From Hyphomicrobiales bacterium (GTDB lineage Bacteria > Pseudomonadota > Alphaproteobacteria > Rhizobiales > Rhizobiaceae): a stretch of DNA of 64,000 bases. The stretch is from positions 151,804 to 215,803 of the forward strand of contig UBZP01000015.1 in NCBI GenBank assembly GCA_900469965.1, read 5' to 3'. The position numbers and the translations under genes are program-made. The notes beneath the pieces were generated by a model. That model made no database searches. It saw only the letters and a list, made by a program, of their open reading frames with translations, and had not been told where the DNA came from. The stretch's first letter is position 1. The number at the start of each line of letters is the position of its first letter. Of this stretch, positions 47,062 through 59,301 are shown one piece after another.

Positions 47062-47080
47062 ATAGGTTGGGCATAGGTTG
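47062..47080 (+). promoter_or_regulatory. direct repeat in the lpxC upstream region
   Basis: ATAGGTTG occurs at 47062-47069 and again at 47073-47080, one helical turn apart, in a low-GC patch about 240 bp before lpxC. Similar GTAACA words follow at about 47087 and 47113. It could be an activator or repressor site; the regulator is unknown. The rest of the 325-bp ftsZ-lpxC gap holds the ftsZ terminator and no gene I trust. Confidence 0.3.
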
Positions 47081-47316
47081 TGGGTCGTAACACAACGAAA
47101 GAAACAGTGATTTGTAACAATTCGGACACGCCACTACATTCCGGCCAGAAACGCCGCCAGCGCATTGATTCATGGGCAATTTTTATGAGCCTGGCGCGGT
47201 CTCGGTAGCGCAGTCCCCATTTCCGGCTTCGGCCGCCGAGGAGCGCGCGAAACAAAACGATAAGAAAATAGTGACGATCGGCCAAAAGCCGGTGCAAAGA
47301 TAAGGCGAATTAGACG

Positions 47317-48270
47317 ATGTCCATCAGCTTGCTGGGTTTTCAGACGACGATCTCGAGCCCGGTCACGATTTCCGGAACCGGCGTCCACTCCGGCGCTCTG
47401 GTTTCCATTACCTTTCATCCGGCCGAGGCCGACAGCGGCATTGTTTTCCAGCGCCTTCACGACAACGGTTCCGTCAGCGAATACCGGGCCGTCTCCTCGC
47501 AGGTGGGCAACACCGACCTCTGCACCGTCCTGGGCTTCTCGCCGGACAAGGCGATCGCGACGATCGAGCATGTCATGGCCGCTCTCTACGCGCTGTCGCT
47601 GGACAACGTGCTGATCGAGGTCCAGGGCGCCGAGATGCCGATCATGGACGGCAGCTCCGCTCCCTTCATCGACGCCATCGACCAGGTCGGCCTGCGGCCG
47701 CTGGCGGTCAAGCGCCGCTACATCCGCGTGGTCAAGCCGGTCCGTGTCGAGGCCGGTTCGTCCTGGTCCGAGTTCCTGCCGCATGACGGCACGCGCTTCG
47801 AGGTCGAGATCGATTTCGATTGCCCGCTGATCGGCCGCCAGGCCTGGAAGGGCGAGCTGACGCCGGCGACGTTCCGCAGCGAGCTGTCGCGCGCCCGGAC
47901 CTTCGGCTTCATGCGCGACGTCGAGCGCCTCTGGGCCGCCGGCTATGCGCTTGGCTCCTCGCTCGAGAATTCCGTCGTCATCTCCGACGACAATGCCGTG
48001 ATCAACATCGAGGGCTTGCGTTACGGCGACGAGTTCGCCCGCCACAAGACGCTGGACGCCGTCGGCGACCTGGCGCTGGCCGGCGCGCAGTTCATCGGCT
48101 GCTACCGCTCCTATCGCGGCGGCCACAAGATGAATGCGCTGGCGCTGAAGGCGCTGCTGAACGATCGCACGGCCTATGAGGTCGTGGAAACGTCGCTCCC
48201 GCGTGCGCGCGCCGGAAAGCGCGAACTGATCGCGGTCAACGCACCGGAGTTCGCTCCCTGGTCCGCCTGA
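47317..48270 (+). CDS. lpxC: UDP-3-O-acyl-N-acetylglucosamine deacetylase LpxC
   Basis: A 317-residue zinc deacetylase. The first zinc His is in ATIEHVMAALYAL; FRSELSRARTFGFM and RHKTLDAVGDLALAGA contain the other zinc ligands and catalytic residues; the hydrophobic passage for the acyl chain is between them. It commits UDP-GlcNAc to lipid A synthesis in the cytosol. It follows ftsZ, as in many Gram-negatives, but with its own 325-bp upstream region after a terminator. Confidence 0.97.
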   Translation: MSISLLGFQTTISSPVTISGTGVHSGALVSITFHPAEADSGIVFQRLHDNGSVSEYRAVSSQVGNTDLCTVLGFSPDKAIATIEHVMAALYALSLDNVLIEVQGAEMPIMDGSSAPFIDAIDQVGLRPLAVKRRYIRVVKPVRVEAGSSWSEFLPHDGTRFEVEIDFDCPLIGRQAWKGELTPATFRSELSRARTFGFMRDVERLWAAGYALGSSLENSVVISDDNAVINIEGLRYGDEFARHKTLDAVGDLALAGAQFIGCYRSYRGGHKMNALALKALLNDRTAYEVVETSLPRARAGKRELIAVNAPEFAPWSA

Positions 48271-48432
48271 GGGCCGGGGACTGTCCCCAATCGCGCGGCG
48301 CTTCACACTTTCTTTGCCATAAAAATGCGTTATTGCAGCGGCATGGCGTTGCGGTATGCGCGGGATTGGGGATAGAACGCGTCCAATGAACGGCGCTCCG
48401 ACAGGGCGCCGCGATGATTTTGGGATTGTCAG

Positions 48433-49296
48433 ATGAATTTTGCAGGGATTGTTGGTGCCAAATATTGGACGCGGATTGCCTGCGTCGCGCTCCTGTCCAC
48501 GGTGCCACTGGCGCTGACGGCGTGCCAGAGCGATCCCGACATCGACATCACCAAGCTGTCTGTCGAGACCGATCCGCCTGACGTTCTCTACAACCAGGGG
48601 CTGGCGAACCTCAATGCCGGCAACGTCACCGAGGCGTCGCGCAAGTTCGCCGCGATCGACCGGCAGCACCCGTTCTCCGAATATGCGCGCAAGGCGCTGG
48701 TGATGAGCGCCTTCGTCAACTACCGCCAGGGCGCCAACGAGGAGGCGATCACCGCCGGCCAGCGCTACCTGAAGCTCTATCCGGAATCCGAGGACGCGGC
48801 GTACGCGCAGTACATCGTCGGGCTCGCCTATGCCAAGCAGATCCCGAGCGTGACGCAGGACCAGCGCCCCGCCACGCAGACGATCGAGGCGATGCAGGCC
48901 GTCGTCACCAAATATCCCGATTCGGAATATGTCGAGGATGCACAGGCGAAGATCCGCTTTGCCCGCGACCAGCTGGCCGGCAAGGAAATGCAGGTCGGCC
49001 GCTACTATCTCGAGCGCAAGGAATACCTGGCGGCGATCACGCGCTTCCGCACCGTCGTCGAGCAGTACGGCACGACGAACCAGGTCGAAGAAGCGCTCGC
49101 GCGCCTCGTCGAATCCTATTATGCAATGGGTATCGCCAGCGAAGCGCAGACCGCTGCCGCCGTTCTCGGCCACAACTATCCGGACAGCGAGTGGTATGCG
49201 GATTCCTACAAGCTGCTGCAGTCGAAGGGGCTGGAGCCGCGCGAGAACGCTGGATCCTGGATTTCGCGCGCCGGCAAAGCCCTCATCGGCGCCTGA
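48433..49296 (+). CDS. bamD: outer-membrane assembly lipoprotein BamD
   Basis: A 287-residue lipoprotein: the signal ends in LTAC (Cys31). TPR-type repeats follow: [57 protein letters not shown] and a TPR with [15 protein letters not shown], which is the BamD/ComL pattern. It is the essential partner of BamA in folding outer-membrane proteins such as the Omp25 barrel at 11.7 kb. It begins 162 bp after lpxC and recN follows 20 bp downstream, so recN may be co-transcribed. Confidence 0.95.
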   Translation: MNFAGIVGAKYWTRIACVALLSTVPLALTACQSDPDIDITKLSVETDPPDVLYNQGLANLNAGNVTEASRKFAAIDRQHPFSEYARKALVMSAFVNYRQGANEEAITAGQRYLKLYPESEDAAYAQYIVGLAYAKQIPSVTQDQRPATQTIEAMQAVVTKYPDSEYVEDAQAKIRFARDQLAGKEMQVGRYYLERKEYLAAITRFRTVVEQYGTTNQVEEALARLVESYYAMGIASEAQTAAAVLGHNYPDSEWYADSYKLLQSKGLEPRENAGSWISRAGKALIGA

Positions 49297-49316
49297 GCAA
49301 AGAGATATGACCTCGG

Positions 49317-50987
49317 ATGCTGGCACAGCTTTCGATCCGCGATATCGTCCTGATCGAACGGCTTGACCTCGGCTTCGACGGCGGGCTCTCGGTGCTGACC
49401 GGCGAAACCGGGGCCGGCAAATCCATTCTTCTCGATTCGCTGTCGCTCGCGCTCGGCGGGCGCGGCGACGGTTCGCTGGTCCGCCACGGGCTGGACAAGG
49501 GCCAGGTGACGGCGGTGTTCGACGTGCCGATGACGCATGCGGCCCGCAGCCTGCTCCGCGAGAACGGCATCGACGACGACGGCGACCTGATCTTCCGCCG
49601 CGTCCAGTCGGCCGACGGCCGCACCAAGGCCTATGTCAACGACCAGCCGGTCTCCGTACAGCTCATGCGCCAGGCCGGCCAGAAGCTCGTGGAGATCCAC
49701 GGCCAGCACGACGACCGCGCCCTGATCGACACCGACGCGCATCGGCTGCTGCTCGACGCCTTCGGCGGGCTCGGCGAGGCGGTGGCGGAGGTCGCTGTCC
49801 TCTACCAGCGCTGGAAGGAAGCCGAGCGTTCGCTGCGCCGCCACCGCGAGAAGGTCGAGGCGGCCGCGCGCGAGGCCGACTACATCCGCTCCTCCGTCGA
49901 GGAACTGGAGAAGCTCGCGCCGCAGGACGGCGAGGAGGAGGTTCTGGCCGAGGAGCGGGCGCGAATGATGAAGGCCGAGCGGATCGCCGGCGACATCAAC
50001 GAGGCGAGCGACTTCCTCAACGGCAACGCCTCTCCGGTTCCCGTCATCGCCTCGATGGTGCGGCGGCTGGAGCGCAAGAGCCAGGAGGCGCCGGGGCTGC
50101 TGGAGGAGACGGTCGAGTTGCTCGGCCGGGCCGTCGACCAGCTCTCGGACGCGCAGATGGCGGTCGAGGCGGCGCTGCGCAAGACCGAATTCGACCCGAA
50201 GCTCCTGGAGCGGACCGAGGAACGGCTGTTCGCCCTCCGGGCGGCCTCGCGCAAATATTCCGTTCCGGTCGCCGGCCTGCCGGCGCTCGCCGCCAGGATG
50301 ATCGCCGACCTTGCCGATCTCGATGCGGGCGAGGAGAAGCTCACGCAACTGGAGCAGGCCGTCGGCGAGATGCGGGCGGCCTATGACGCAGCCGCCCGGG
50401 CGCTGTCGGAGCGGCGCCACCATACCGCCGAGGCGCTGGCCGCCGCCGTCATGGCCGAGCTTCCGGCGCTGAAGCTGGAGCGGGCCCGCTTCATGGTCAA
50501 CATCACCACCGACCCGGAGGGCGGGGCCGAGGAGGGGATCGACACCGTCGAGTTCCATGTCCAGACGAACCCCGGCACGCGCCCCGGCCCGATCATGAAG
50601 GTCGCCTCCGGCGGCGAGCTGTCGCGCTTCCTCCTGGCGCTGAAGGTGGCGCTGGCCGACCGCGGCTCGGCGCCGACGCTCGTATTCGACGAAATCGACA
50701 CCGGCGTGGGCGGGGCGGTGGCGGATGCGATCGGCCAGCGGCTGAAGCGGCTGTCGTCGACCGTACAGGTGCTCTCCGTCACGCATGCGCCGCAGGTGGC
50801 CGCACGCGCGGCGACGCACCTTCTGATCTCCAAGGGGCCGGTCGACGGCGGCGAGACGATCGCCACCCGCGTCGCCCGCATGGACGAGGATGCCCGCACC
50901 GAGGAGATCGCCCGCATGCTCGCTGGCGCCTCGGTCACCGAAGAGGCGCGGGCGGCGGCGGCGCGGCTCCTGTCGGGTGGCGGCTAG
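49317..50987 (+). CDS. recN: DNA repair protein RecN
   Basis: A 556-residue SMC-like ATPase. It begins MLAQLSIRDIVLIERLDL, with Walker A GETGAGKS (29-36), a coiled-coil middle (about 150-370, many Glu/Arg/Ala heptads), and C-terminal signature ASGGELSRFLLALK followed by Walker B LVFDEIDTGVGG. It acts on double-strand breaks with RecA. The ATG at 49317 is 20 bp after bamD; the ribosome site is weak (CTCGG), suggesting coupling. No SOS box was seen in the short gap. Confidence 0.96.
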   Translation: MLAQLSIRDIVLIERLDLGFDGGLSVLTGETGAGKSILLDSLSLALGGRGDGSLVRHGLDKGQVTAVFDVPMTHAARSLLRENGIDDDGDLIFRRVQSADGRTKAYVNDQPVSVQLMRQAGQKLVEIHGQHDDRALIDTDAHRLLLDAFGGLGEAVAEVAVLYQRWKEAERSLRRHREKVEAAAREADYIRSSVEELEKLAPQDGEEEVLAEERARMMKAERIAGDINEASDFLNGNASPVPVIASMVRRLERKSQEAPGLLEETVELLGRAVDQLSDAQMAVEAALRKTEFDPKLLERTEERLFALRAASRKYSVPVAGLPALAARMIADLADLDAGEEKLTQLEQAVGEMRAAYDAAARALSERRHHTAEALAAAVMAELPALKLERARFMVNITTDPEGGAEEGIDTVEFHVQTNPGTRPGPIMKVASGGELSRFLLALKVALADRGSAPTLVFDEIDTGVGGAVADAIGQRLKRLSSTVQVLSVTHAPQVAARAATHLLISKGPVDGGETIATRVARMDEDARTEEIARMLAGASVTEEARAAAARLLSGGG

Positions 50988-51111
50988 CCGGGGACCCCGC
51001 ATCCGGGCGTCAGGGTCCGCTCATCCGTGGCGTCCGCCACGTGTCGACGCTGCCCACATCTTCATGAGGATGGCGAGCGCGGCTTCTTCCCTTTTTGCCG
51101 CCATGCTCTAA

Positions 51112-53298
<2,187 letters not shown>

Positions 53299-53308
53299 TC
53301 GGCGTCGT

Positions 53309-54046
53309 TCAATGGTCCCGGCGGCGGCGGTCGGGGCCTTCGTGGATGACCACCAGCGCGCCGATCATCGTCGGGCCTTCCGAATAACAGGGCGTCAGCC
53401 GGCGGCGGATCACGACCACCTGGCCGTCCCGCTCGCGGGCGTTGGTGTATTCGACGGTCTCGCCGGCGAAGCAGCGGTCGAGATTGTCCTTGATCCGGTC
53501 GAAGCGCTCGGCGCCGACGATGTCGCGCACGTGCCGCCCGACGAGTTCGTGTGGCTTCTGTCCGAGACGGGCTGCTTCGGTGGCATTCGTGTAGAGATAG
53601 CGGTAGTCCGTCGTCACGACGGCGACGCGCTCGGCGAGCGTATCGAGCTGGGCGATGTCCAGCACACCGTTCCGGACCGGTGCGGAGAGGGCGGGCAGGC
53701 CGTTCTGATCGGCCGGCCGCGTGCGCACGGTGATGTATCGCCGCAGCAGCAGCTCGATCAGATCGGCGTTGTTGCGGACGCTGGAGGCATCCTCGGCCTC
53801 CTCGCGCAACAGCCTCAGAAGTGCGGTGAACTGGGCCTGCTGCTCGGCCGCGTCGTTGGTCTGACGGTCGACCAGTGCGGTCAGGGCGTTCGTCAGCTCC
53901 CGGTCCAGGCGATGGACGAGCGGGATGTCCTCGGCGTCGATGGCGTCGTGCAGGCGACGGTAACGCTCCCAGAACTCCTCGGTCAGCCGGTCCATGGTCA
54001 GGGACAGCGGTCCCGTCCGGCCCAGATTTGGTTTCGTATCTGCCAT
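53309..54046 (-). CDS. PAS-domain protein without output domain
   Basis: A 245-residue soluble protein. The N-terminal half (about 1-130) is helical, rich in Glu/Leu/Arg with no known fold. The C-terminal half (about 135-235) is a PAS_4/PAS fold: AVVTTDYRYLYTNATEAARLG, LVGRHVRDIVGAERFDRIKD and RRLTPCYSEGPTMIGALVVIHE. No kinase, GGDEF or DNA-binding part is present, so it is a stand-alone sensor or a scaffold. It is convergent with ligA, 10 bp away. The ATG at 54046 lies in a good context. Confidence 0.8.
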   Translation of the reverse strand: MADTKPNLGRTGPLSLTMDRLTEEFWERYRRLHDAIDAEDIPLVHRLDRELTNALTALVDRQTNDAAEQQAQFTALLRLLREEAEDASSVRNNADLIELLLRRYITVRTRPADQNGLPALSAPVRNGVLDIAQLDTLAERVAVVTTDYRYLYTNATEAARLGQKPHELVGRHVRDIVGAERFDRIKDNLDRCFAGETVEYTNARERDGQVVVIRRRLTPCYSEGPTMIGALVVIHEGPDRRRRDH

Positions 54047-54267
54047 TCAACCCGCCAGGTGCGCGACGTCGCCCGTCCTGATTCCCCTGCCGCGCTGCAG
54101 CGACAATATGATTCTTGCGGCAGGTGGTGAAGGGGAAAACGGCAGAATTCGCCCTTTCGTTGCACGAATTGCCGCAACGGAAGCCATTTTTGATTGCAGG
54201 CGGGAAGCTGCGGCCGCCGGACGATGGCAGGCGTGGGCGCCTGTCGCCATCCGGCGGCATATCGGGC

Positions 54268-56280
54268 TCAGTTGGCGGACTTGCGCGCCTTGCGCTTCGG
54301 CGGGGCTCCCGCGGCCTTGTGGTCGTGACGGGCCGGCTTGTCGGGGAAGGGGGCGTCCTTGAAGGGCCGGGCCTTGCCGGCCTTGCCCTTGAAGCCCGCG
54401 GGCTTGCCGGAACGCTCCTCCCTTACGGCGGCGTCATGCGGACGCGCCTGCGCCTCTGCGCCCTTCTCCCAGGCCTTGCGGCGGGGCTTGTCGGCGCCGT
54501 CGTCATTGCCGGACGCGCGCCCGCGCCTGCCGTTGTCGCGCTCGTTGCCGAAATCCCGCTCCTTGCCGAAGTCCCGTTCCTTGCGCGGGCCGCGGTCGGG
54601 CCGGTCGCCGGCGGCCTTGCCCCGGGGCTTGGCGGCCATGTCCGGCACGCCTTCGAGCCTCGTCAGGCGGATGCCCTTCTCGATGAGCTGCTTCGGGCCG
54701 ATCCTGGCCAGGAAGGCGTCCGCCGAGGCTTCGGCGATCTCGACGTAGGTCTCCTCCTGCTGCATGCGGATCGCGCCGATCTCGTTGCGGGTGATGCCGC
54801 CGGCGCGGCAGAGCATCGGGATCAGCCAGCGCGGCTCGGCGTTCTGCTTGCGGCCGACGGAGATCGAGATCCAGCGGCCGGGGCCGAAGGCGTCGCGCGG
54901 CGGGCGGGGCGCCTGTTCTCCGGCTTCGCCCGGCCGGCGTTCGCGCGCGGGGCGGCGCTGCGACAGGTCGACGTCCCGCAGCTCTTCCGGTGCGGAGCGG
55001 CCCTTGCGATAGAGGCGCACGAAGGCGGCGGCGATCTGGCGGGGGTCGAGCGTGGCCAGAAGCGTGTCGGTGAACGCCGCCTCGTCGTCGGCGACCGGTT
55101 CGGCAAGGATGGGATCGGCCAGGAGCCGCTCGTCGTCGCGCTGCAGGATCTCGTCGGCAGACGGCGGGTTGGCCCATTCGGCGGTGATCTTGGCCATCGC
55201 CAGCAGCCGCTCGGCGCGGCGGATCGCCGGGACCGGGACGATCAGCGCGCTGACGCCCTTGCGGCCGGCGCGGCCGGTACGGCCGCTTCGGTGCAGCAGC
55301 GTCTCCGGATTGGTCGGAAGATCGGCGTGGACGACGAGCTCGAGATTGGGCAGGTCGATGCCGCGGGCGGCGACGTCGGTGGCGATGCAGACCCGGGCGC
55401 GGCCGTCACGCATCGCCTGCAGCGCGTGCATGCGCTCGTTCTGGGAGAGCTCGCCGGACAGCGCGACGACGGAGAAGCCGCGGTTGTTCAGGCGCGCGGT
55501 CAGGTGGTTGACGGCGGCACGGGTCGAGCAGAAGACGATCGCCGTCGGCGCCTCGTAGAAGCGCAGCACGTTGATGATCGCATGCTCGCGGTCGTGCGGG
55601 GTGACGGCCAGGGCGCGATAGGCGATGTCGCCGTGCTGGCCCTTCTCGGCCGCCGTCGTCACGCGCACCGCGTCGCGCTGGTAGCTGCGCGCCAGCTCCT
55701 CGATGGCGCGGGGAACGGTCGCCGAGAACATCAGCGTGCGCCGTTCTTCGGGGGCCGCCTCGAGAATGAATTCCAGATCCTCGCGGAAGCCGAGGTCGAG
55801 CATCTCGTCGGCCTCGTCGAGGACCACCGCCTTCAGTCCGGAAAGATCCAGCGCGCCGCGGTCGATATGGTCGCGCAGGCGGCCGGGGGTGCCGACGACG
55901 ATCTGGGCGCCGCGTTCCAGCGCGCGGCGTTCGGTGCGGATGTCCATGCCGCCGACGCAGGAGGCGATCACCGCGCCGGTCTCGGCATAGAGCCATTCGA
56001 GCTCGCGCTTCACCTGCAGGGCGAGTTCGCGCGTCGGCGCGATCGCGAGCGCCAGCGGCGCGGAGGCCCGGCCGAAGCGCTCTTCGCCCCCGAGCAGGGT
56101 CGGGGCAAAGGCCAGGCCGAAGGCCACGGTCTTGCCCGAGCCGGTCTGGGCGGAAACGAGCAGGTCGGCGCCTTCGAGCCCGGGATCGGCCACCGCCTTC
56201 TGCACCGGGGTCAGCGTCGTGTAGCCGCGTTTTGCCAACGCGCTTGCCATCGCCGGAACGAGGCGTTCGTATTCGGTCAT
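54268..56280 (-). CDS. DEAD-box RNA helicase with DbpA-type RNA-binding domain
   Basis: A 670-residue helicase. Motifs Q (TPVQKAV), I (AQTGSGKT), Ia (PTRELALQ), II (DEAD within VLDEADEMLDLG), III (SAT in MFSATVPR), V (ATDVAARGIDL) and VI (HRSGRTGRAGRKG) are all present. A DbpA-like RNA-binding domain lies at about 475-550 (ISISVGRKQNAEPRWLIPMLCRAG). The last 110 residues are a Lys/Arg/Asp-rich tail with a KERDFG repeat. It is a CsdA/DeaD-like ribosome or RNA remodelling factor. The ATG at 56280 has a weak site. Two gene neighbours on either side face other ways; it is alone. Confidence 0.94.
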   Translation of the reverse strand: MTEYERLVPAMASALAKRGYTTLTPVQKAVADPGLEGADLLVSAQTGSGKTVAFGLAFAPTLLGGEERFGRASAPLALAIAPTRELALQVKRELEWLYAETGAVIASCVGGMDIRTERRALERGAQIVVGTPGRLRDHIDRGALDLSGLKAVVLDEADEMLDLGFREDLEFILEAAPEERRTLMFSATVPRAIEELARSYQRDAVRVTTAAEKGQHGDIAYRALAVTPHDREHAIINVLRFYEAPTAIVFCSTRAAVNHLTARLNNRGFSVVALSGELSQNERMHALQAMRDGRARVCIATDVAARGIDLPNLELVVHADLPTNPETLLHRSGRTGRAGRKGVSALIVPVPAIRRAERLLAMAKITAEWANPPSADEILQRDDERLLADPILAEPVADDEAAFTDTLLATLDPRQIAAAFVRLYRKGRSAPEELRDVDLSQRRPARERRPGEAGEQAPRPPRDAFGPGRWISISVGRKQNAEPRWLIPMLCRAGGITRNEIGAIRMQQEETYVEIAEASADAFLARIGPKQLIEKGIRLTRLEGVPDMAAKPRGKAAGDRPDRGPRKERDFGKERDFGNERDNGRRGRASGNDDGADKPRRKAWEKGAEAQARPHDAAVREERSGKPAGFKGKAGKARPFKDAPFPDKPARHDHKAAGAPPKRKARKSAN
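54529..54582 (-). repeat. three-copy 18-bp repeat inside the helicase tail
   Basis: Units 54529-54546, 54547-54564 and 54565-54582 encode NERDNG, KERDFG and KERDFG. The DNA units are near-identical, so the tail can expand or contract by six residues. Confidence 0.75.
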
Positions 56281-56744
56281 TTCTGGTCTTTCGAATCTGT
56301 GAAGCGCGCCGCCGGCGAAGGCTCACGTGCTCTCTGTGTTGTTCCTGTGCATGGCGCAGTCCCGAAACCGCTGCGCGTCTTCGGGGCACATGCGTCAGGT
56401 CCGGCCCGGATGTGCGGGCGCATTGCTCCGGCCTTTGCGGCCGTCTGCGACTGGCGCGTTCGTAGCCGGAAGCGGTGCAAAAGTACAGGGCGAATATCGC
56501 AGGCCCGCGCGCTGCCGCGGCGGCAAGCGGGCGATTGTGTTTTCGCGCTGCACAAGTTAGAAAGCGCCGCTGCCGCGAAAGAGTGCAAATGCCGCCGGCA
56601 GTGACACCTTTGGGAGGAGGTGTGGCGCACGAGGACGCTGGCTGCGACCTGCGGCAGATCCGGTGCGCGGCAGTGAGAAATATCGCCTGACCCTGACGGA
56701 TCGCTTGTCCTTCACGGCCGGCAAAGGTTGGAGGATCCGCCTCG
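56281..56744. other. 464-bp divergent gap between the helicase gene and panC
   Basis: This is the shared upstream region of two divergent units. A short inverted repeat ACACCT/AGGTGT (near 56600-56625) is visible and GGAGG lies before panC. I could not see a clear promoter, RNA or gene; short frames here lack ribosome binding sites. Confidence 0.4.
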
Positions 56745-57620
56745 ATGCAGACCGTCACCACCATCGAGGGCTTGCGCGCGGCATTGGCGCCGCTTCGCGC
56801 CCGCGGCAAGACCGTCGGCCTCGTTCCGACGATGGGCTATCTTCACGTCGGCCACATGGAACTGGTGCGCCGCGCGCGCGCCGAAAACGACGTCGTCGTC
56901 GCCTCGATCTTCGTCAATCCGCTGCAGTTCGGCGCCGGCGAGGACCTGACGCGCTATCCGCGCGACCTGCCGCGCGACCAGAAAATGCTGCAGGAGGGGG
57001 GCGTCGATTTCGTGTTCGCGCCCGGTGTCTCCGACATGTATCCGCGCCCGATGGCGACCGTCGTCGACGTGCCCGCGCTCGGCGCCGAGCTCGAGGGCGC
57101 GGTGCGGCCGGGCCATTTCTCCGGCGTCTGCACGGTGGTCACCAAGCTGTTCAACATCGTCGGCCCGGACCGCGCCTATTTCGGCGAGAAGGACTTCCAG
57201 CAGCTGACGATCATCCGCCGCATGGTCGAGGACCTGGTCCAGCCGGTCGCGGTGATCGGGGTGCCGACGGTGCGCGAGGCGGACGGGCTCGCCTGCTCGT
57301 CGCGCAACGTCTACCTGAGCGCCGATGAGCGGGCGGCGGCCGTCGTCGTTCCCAAGGCGCTCGAAGAGGCCGAACGGCTGATCCGCGCCGGCGAGCGCAG
57401 CCCGCGCGCCGTCGAAGACGGCGTGCGCGCCTTCATTGCCGCCGAGCCGCTGGCCAGGGCGGAGATCGTGGCGCTGCGGCACCCGGAAACGCTGGCCGAG
57501 GTCGAGGAAATCGGTCCCGGGCCGGTTCTTGTGTTGCTTTTCGTCCGGATCGGGAGCACGAAGCTGCTCGATAACCGGATTATCGGCCCGAATACGCAGA
57601 CAGCAGCGAAGGTAGTCTGA
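56745..57620 (+). CDS. panC: pantothenate synthetase
   Basis: A 291-residue enzyme. [16 protein letters not shown] is the HIGH-type ATP site (here HVGH), [12 protein letters not shown] binds pantoate, [15 protein letters not shown] has the Lys of the KMSKS-like loop, and CSSRNVYLS is conserved. It joins pantoate and beta-alanine with ATP, in the cytosol. The ATG at 56745 follows TTGGAGGATC. The final residues are followed by panB after 2 bp. Confidence 0.96.
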   Translation: MQTVTTIEGLRAALAPLRARGKTVGLVPTMGYLHVGHMELVRRARAENDVVVASIFVNPLQFGAGEDLTRYPRDLPRDQKMLQEGGVDFVFAPGVSDMYPRPMATVVDVPALGAELEGAVRPGHFSGVCTVVTKLFNIVGPDRAYFGEKDFQQLTIIRRMVEDLVQPVAVIGVPTVREADGLACSSRNVYLSADERAAAVVVPKALEEAERLIRAGERSPRAVEDGVRAFIAAEPLARAEIVALRHPETLAEVEEIGPGPVLVLLFVRIGSTKLLDNRIIGPNTQTAAKVV

Positions 57621-57622
57621 CA

Positions 57623-58450
57623 ATGAGCGTGCATGCAGCGAAGCGGCGCCTTGCGCCTGCGGATATCCGGGCCCTGAAGGGCCAGCGACCGATTGTCAGC
57701 CTCACGGCCTATACGACGCCGATCGCCAAGCTGCTCGATCCGCATGTGGACTTCATGCTGGTCGGGGATTCGCTCGGCATGGTCGTCTACGGCCTCGATT
57801 CCACTGTCGGCGTCACGCTGGAGATGATGATTGCGCACGGCCAGGCCGTCATGCGCGGATCGGACAATGCCTGCGTCGTCGTCGACCTGCCGTTCGGCTC
57901 CTACCAGGAATCCAAGGAACAGGCCTTCCACAGCGCCGCCCGCGTGCTGAAGGAGACCGGCTGCAGCGCCGTGAAGCTCGAGGGGGGCGCGGAGATGGCC
58001 GAGACGGTCGACTTCCTCACCCAGCGAGGCATTCCGGTGCTCGGCCATGTCGGGCTGATGCCGCAGCTGATCAACACGACCGGCGGCTACCGTTCGCTCG
58101 GCCGCAGCGACAAGGAAGCCGACAAGATCCGCCGCGACGCCAAGGCGATCGACGATGCCGGGGCCTTTGCGATCGTCGTCGAGGGGACGGTGGAGCCGCT
58201 CGCCCGCGAGATCACCAGCACGCTCAGCGTGCCGACGATCGGCATCGGCGCGTCGCCCGCCTGCGACGGCCAGGTGCTGGTGGTGGACGATGCGCTCGGC
58301 ATCTTCACCGACTTCAAGCCGCGCTTCGTCAAGCGTTTCGCCGATCTCGCGCCGCAGATCAGCGAGGCCTTCGCCGCCTATGCCGAAGAGGTCAAGGCGC
58401 GGACCTTCCCCGCGCAGGAGCATACGTTCCAGGTGAAGACCAAGCCCTGA
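57623..58450 (+). CDS. panB: 3-methyl-2-oxobutanoate hydroxymethyltransferase
   Basis: A 275-residue TIM barrel. [32 protein letters not shown] carries the Mg-binding Asp, followed by [19 protein letters not shown] and [10 protein letters not shown]. It makes ketopantoate from ketoisovalerate and methylene-THF. It follows panC by 2 bp and forms an operon with it. No panE is nearby. It draws on methylene-THF, the same donor MetF uses. Confidence 0.97.
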   Translation: MSVHAAKRRLAPADIRALKGQRPIVSLTAYTTPIAKLLDPHVDFMLVGDSLGMVVYGLDSTVGVTLEMMIAHGQAVMRGSDNACVVVDLPFGSYQESKEQAFHSAARVLKETGCSAVKLEGGAEMAETVDFLTQRGIPVLGHVGLMPQLINTTGGYRSLGRSDKEADKIRRDAKAIDDAGAFAIVVEGTVEPLAREITSTLSVPTIGIGASPACDGQVLVVDDALGIFTDFKPRFVKRFADLAPQISEAFAAYAEEVKARTFPAQEHTFQVKTKP

Positions 58451-58586
58451 GATCGCACGACGCCCGGTCCGTGGCTGCGGGCCGGCAATGGTTCAGCAAA
58501 ATCGATCGGTACATCAGGCATATTCAATTGCGCTGAGGGTGGCGGGGGACTAGAGCGGTTCCACGCAAGGCGGAGGTGCGCGTTAG

Positions 58587-59300
58587 GTGAGCAAGGCTGA
58601 TTTCTTCCAGGGCGTGCGCAACGGCACGCCGGTATTCTTGTCCGCAGCGCCGTTCGGGGCGCTGTTCGGCGCCGTCGCGGTCGCCAACGGCCAGACGATC
58701 GCCGAGGCGGTGCTGATGAGCATGACGATTTTCGCCGGCGCCAGCCAGCTGGTCGGCATCGAGCTGTTCGGCCAGCATATCGCGCCCTGGGTGATCGTCC
58801 TGTCGATCTTCGCGGTGAACTTCCGCCACATCCTCTATTCGGCCGCGATGGCGCCGTTCGTCCGGCATTTCACGGCGGTGGAGAAGTTCTTCGCCTTCTT
58901 CGTCCTGACCGATCCGCAATTTGCCGAAACGTTGCGGCGCGGGGAATCGGGCCGCAAGGTCAGCTTCGCCTGGTACATCGGCTTTGCGCTGGTCATCTAT
59001 GTTCCCTGGCAGGTGATGACCGCGCTCGGCGGCATCTTCGGCCAGCTGATCGGCGATCCGAAGGTGATCGGCATCGACGTGCTGCTGCCGATCTATTTCA
59101 TGGCGCTGGTGCTGGGCTTCCGCAAGCGCGCGAACTTCCTGCCCGTCGTCGCCGTCAGCGGTGCCGTCTCGGTGATCGCCTATCACACGGTCGGCTCCCC
59201 CTGGCACGTCAGCATCGGCGCGATCGCCGGCATGGCGCTCGCCGCTATGCTGCCGATCAAGCGCGATCCGGCTCCGCGCGAAGCAGCGCAGGAGGGCTGA
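58587..59300 (+). CDS. azlC: AzlC-family branched-chain amino acid exporter, large subunit
   Basis: A 237-residue inner-membrane protein with about six hydrophobic segments. The N-terminal block FFQGVRNGTPVFLSAAPFGALFGAVAV and TIFAGASQLVGIELF are typical of AzlC. With AzlD it exports branched-chain or related amino acids. The start is GTG at 58587, with GGAGG ten bases upstream. The stop is one base before azlD. The pair lies 136 bp after panB. Confidence 0.9.
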   Translation: MSKADFFQGVRNGTPVFLSAAPFGALFGAVAVANGQTIAEAVLMSMTIFAGASQLVGIELFGQHIAPWVIVLSIFAVNFRHILYSAAMAPFVRHFTAVEKFFAFFVLTDPQFAETLRRGESGRKVSFAWYIGFALVIYVPWQVMTALGGIFGQLIGDPKVIGIDVLLPIYFMALVLGFRKRANFLPVVAVSGAVSVIAYHTVGSPWHVSIGAIAGMALAAMLPIKRDPAPREAAQEG

Positions 59301-59301
59301 G

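Noticed and set aside
47172..47303. A 43-codon ORF just upstream of lpxC, beginning MGNFYEPGAV
   Set aside because: There is no ribosome binding site, the region is probably the lpxC leader, and composition looks random. Conservation in relatives would change this.
47170..49326. A 718-codon minus-strand frame opposite lpxC and bamD
   Set aside because: It is a mirror of two well-supported genes with no domain of its own.
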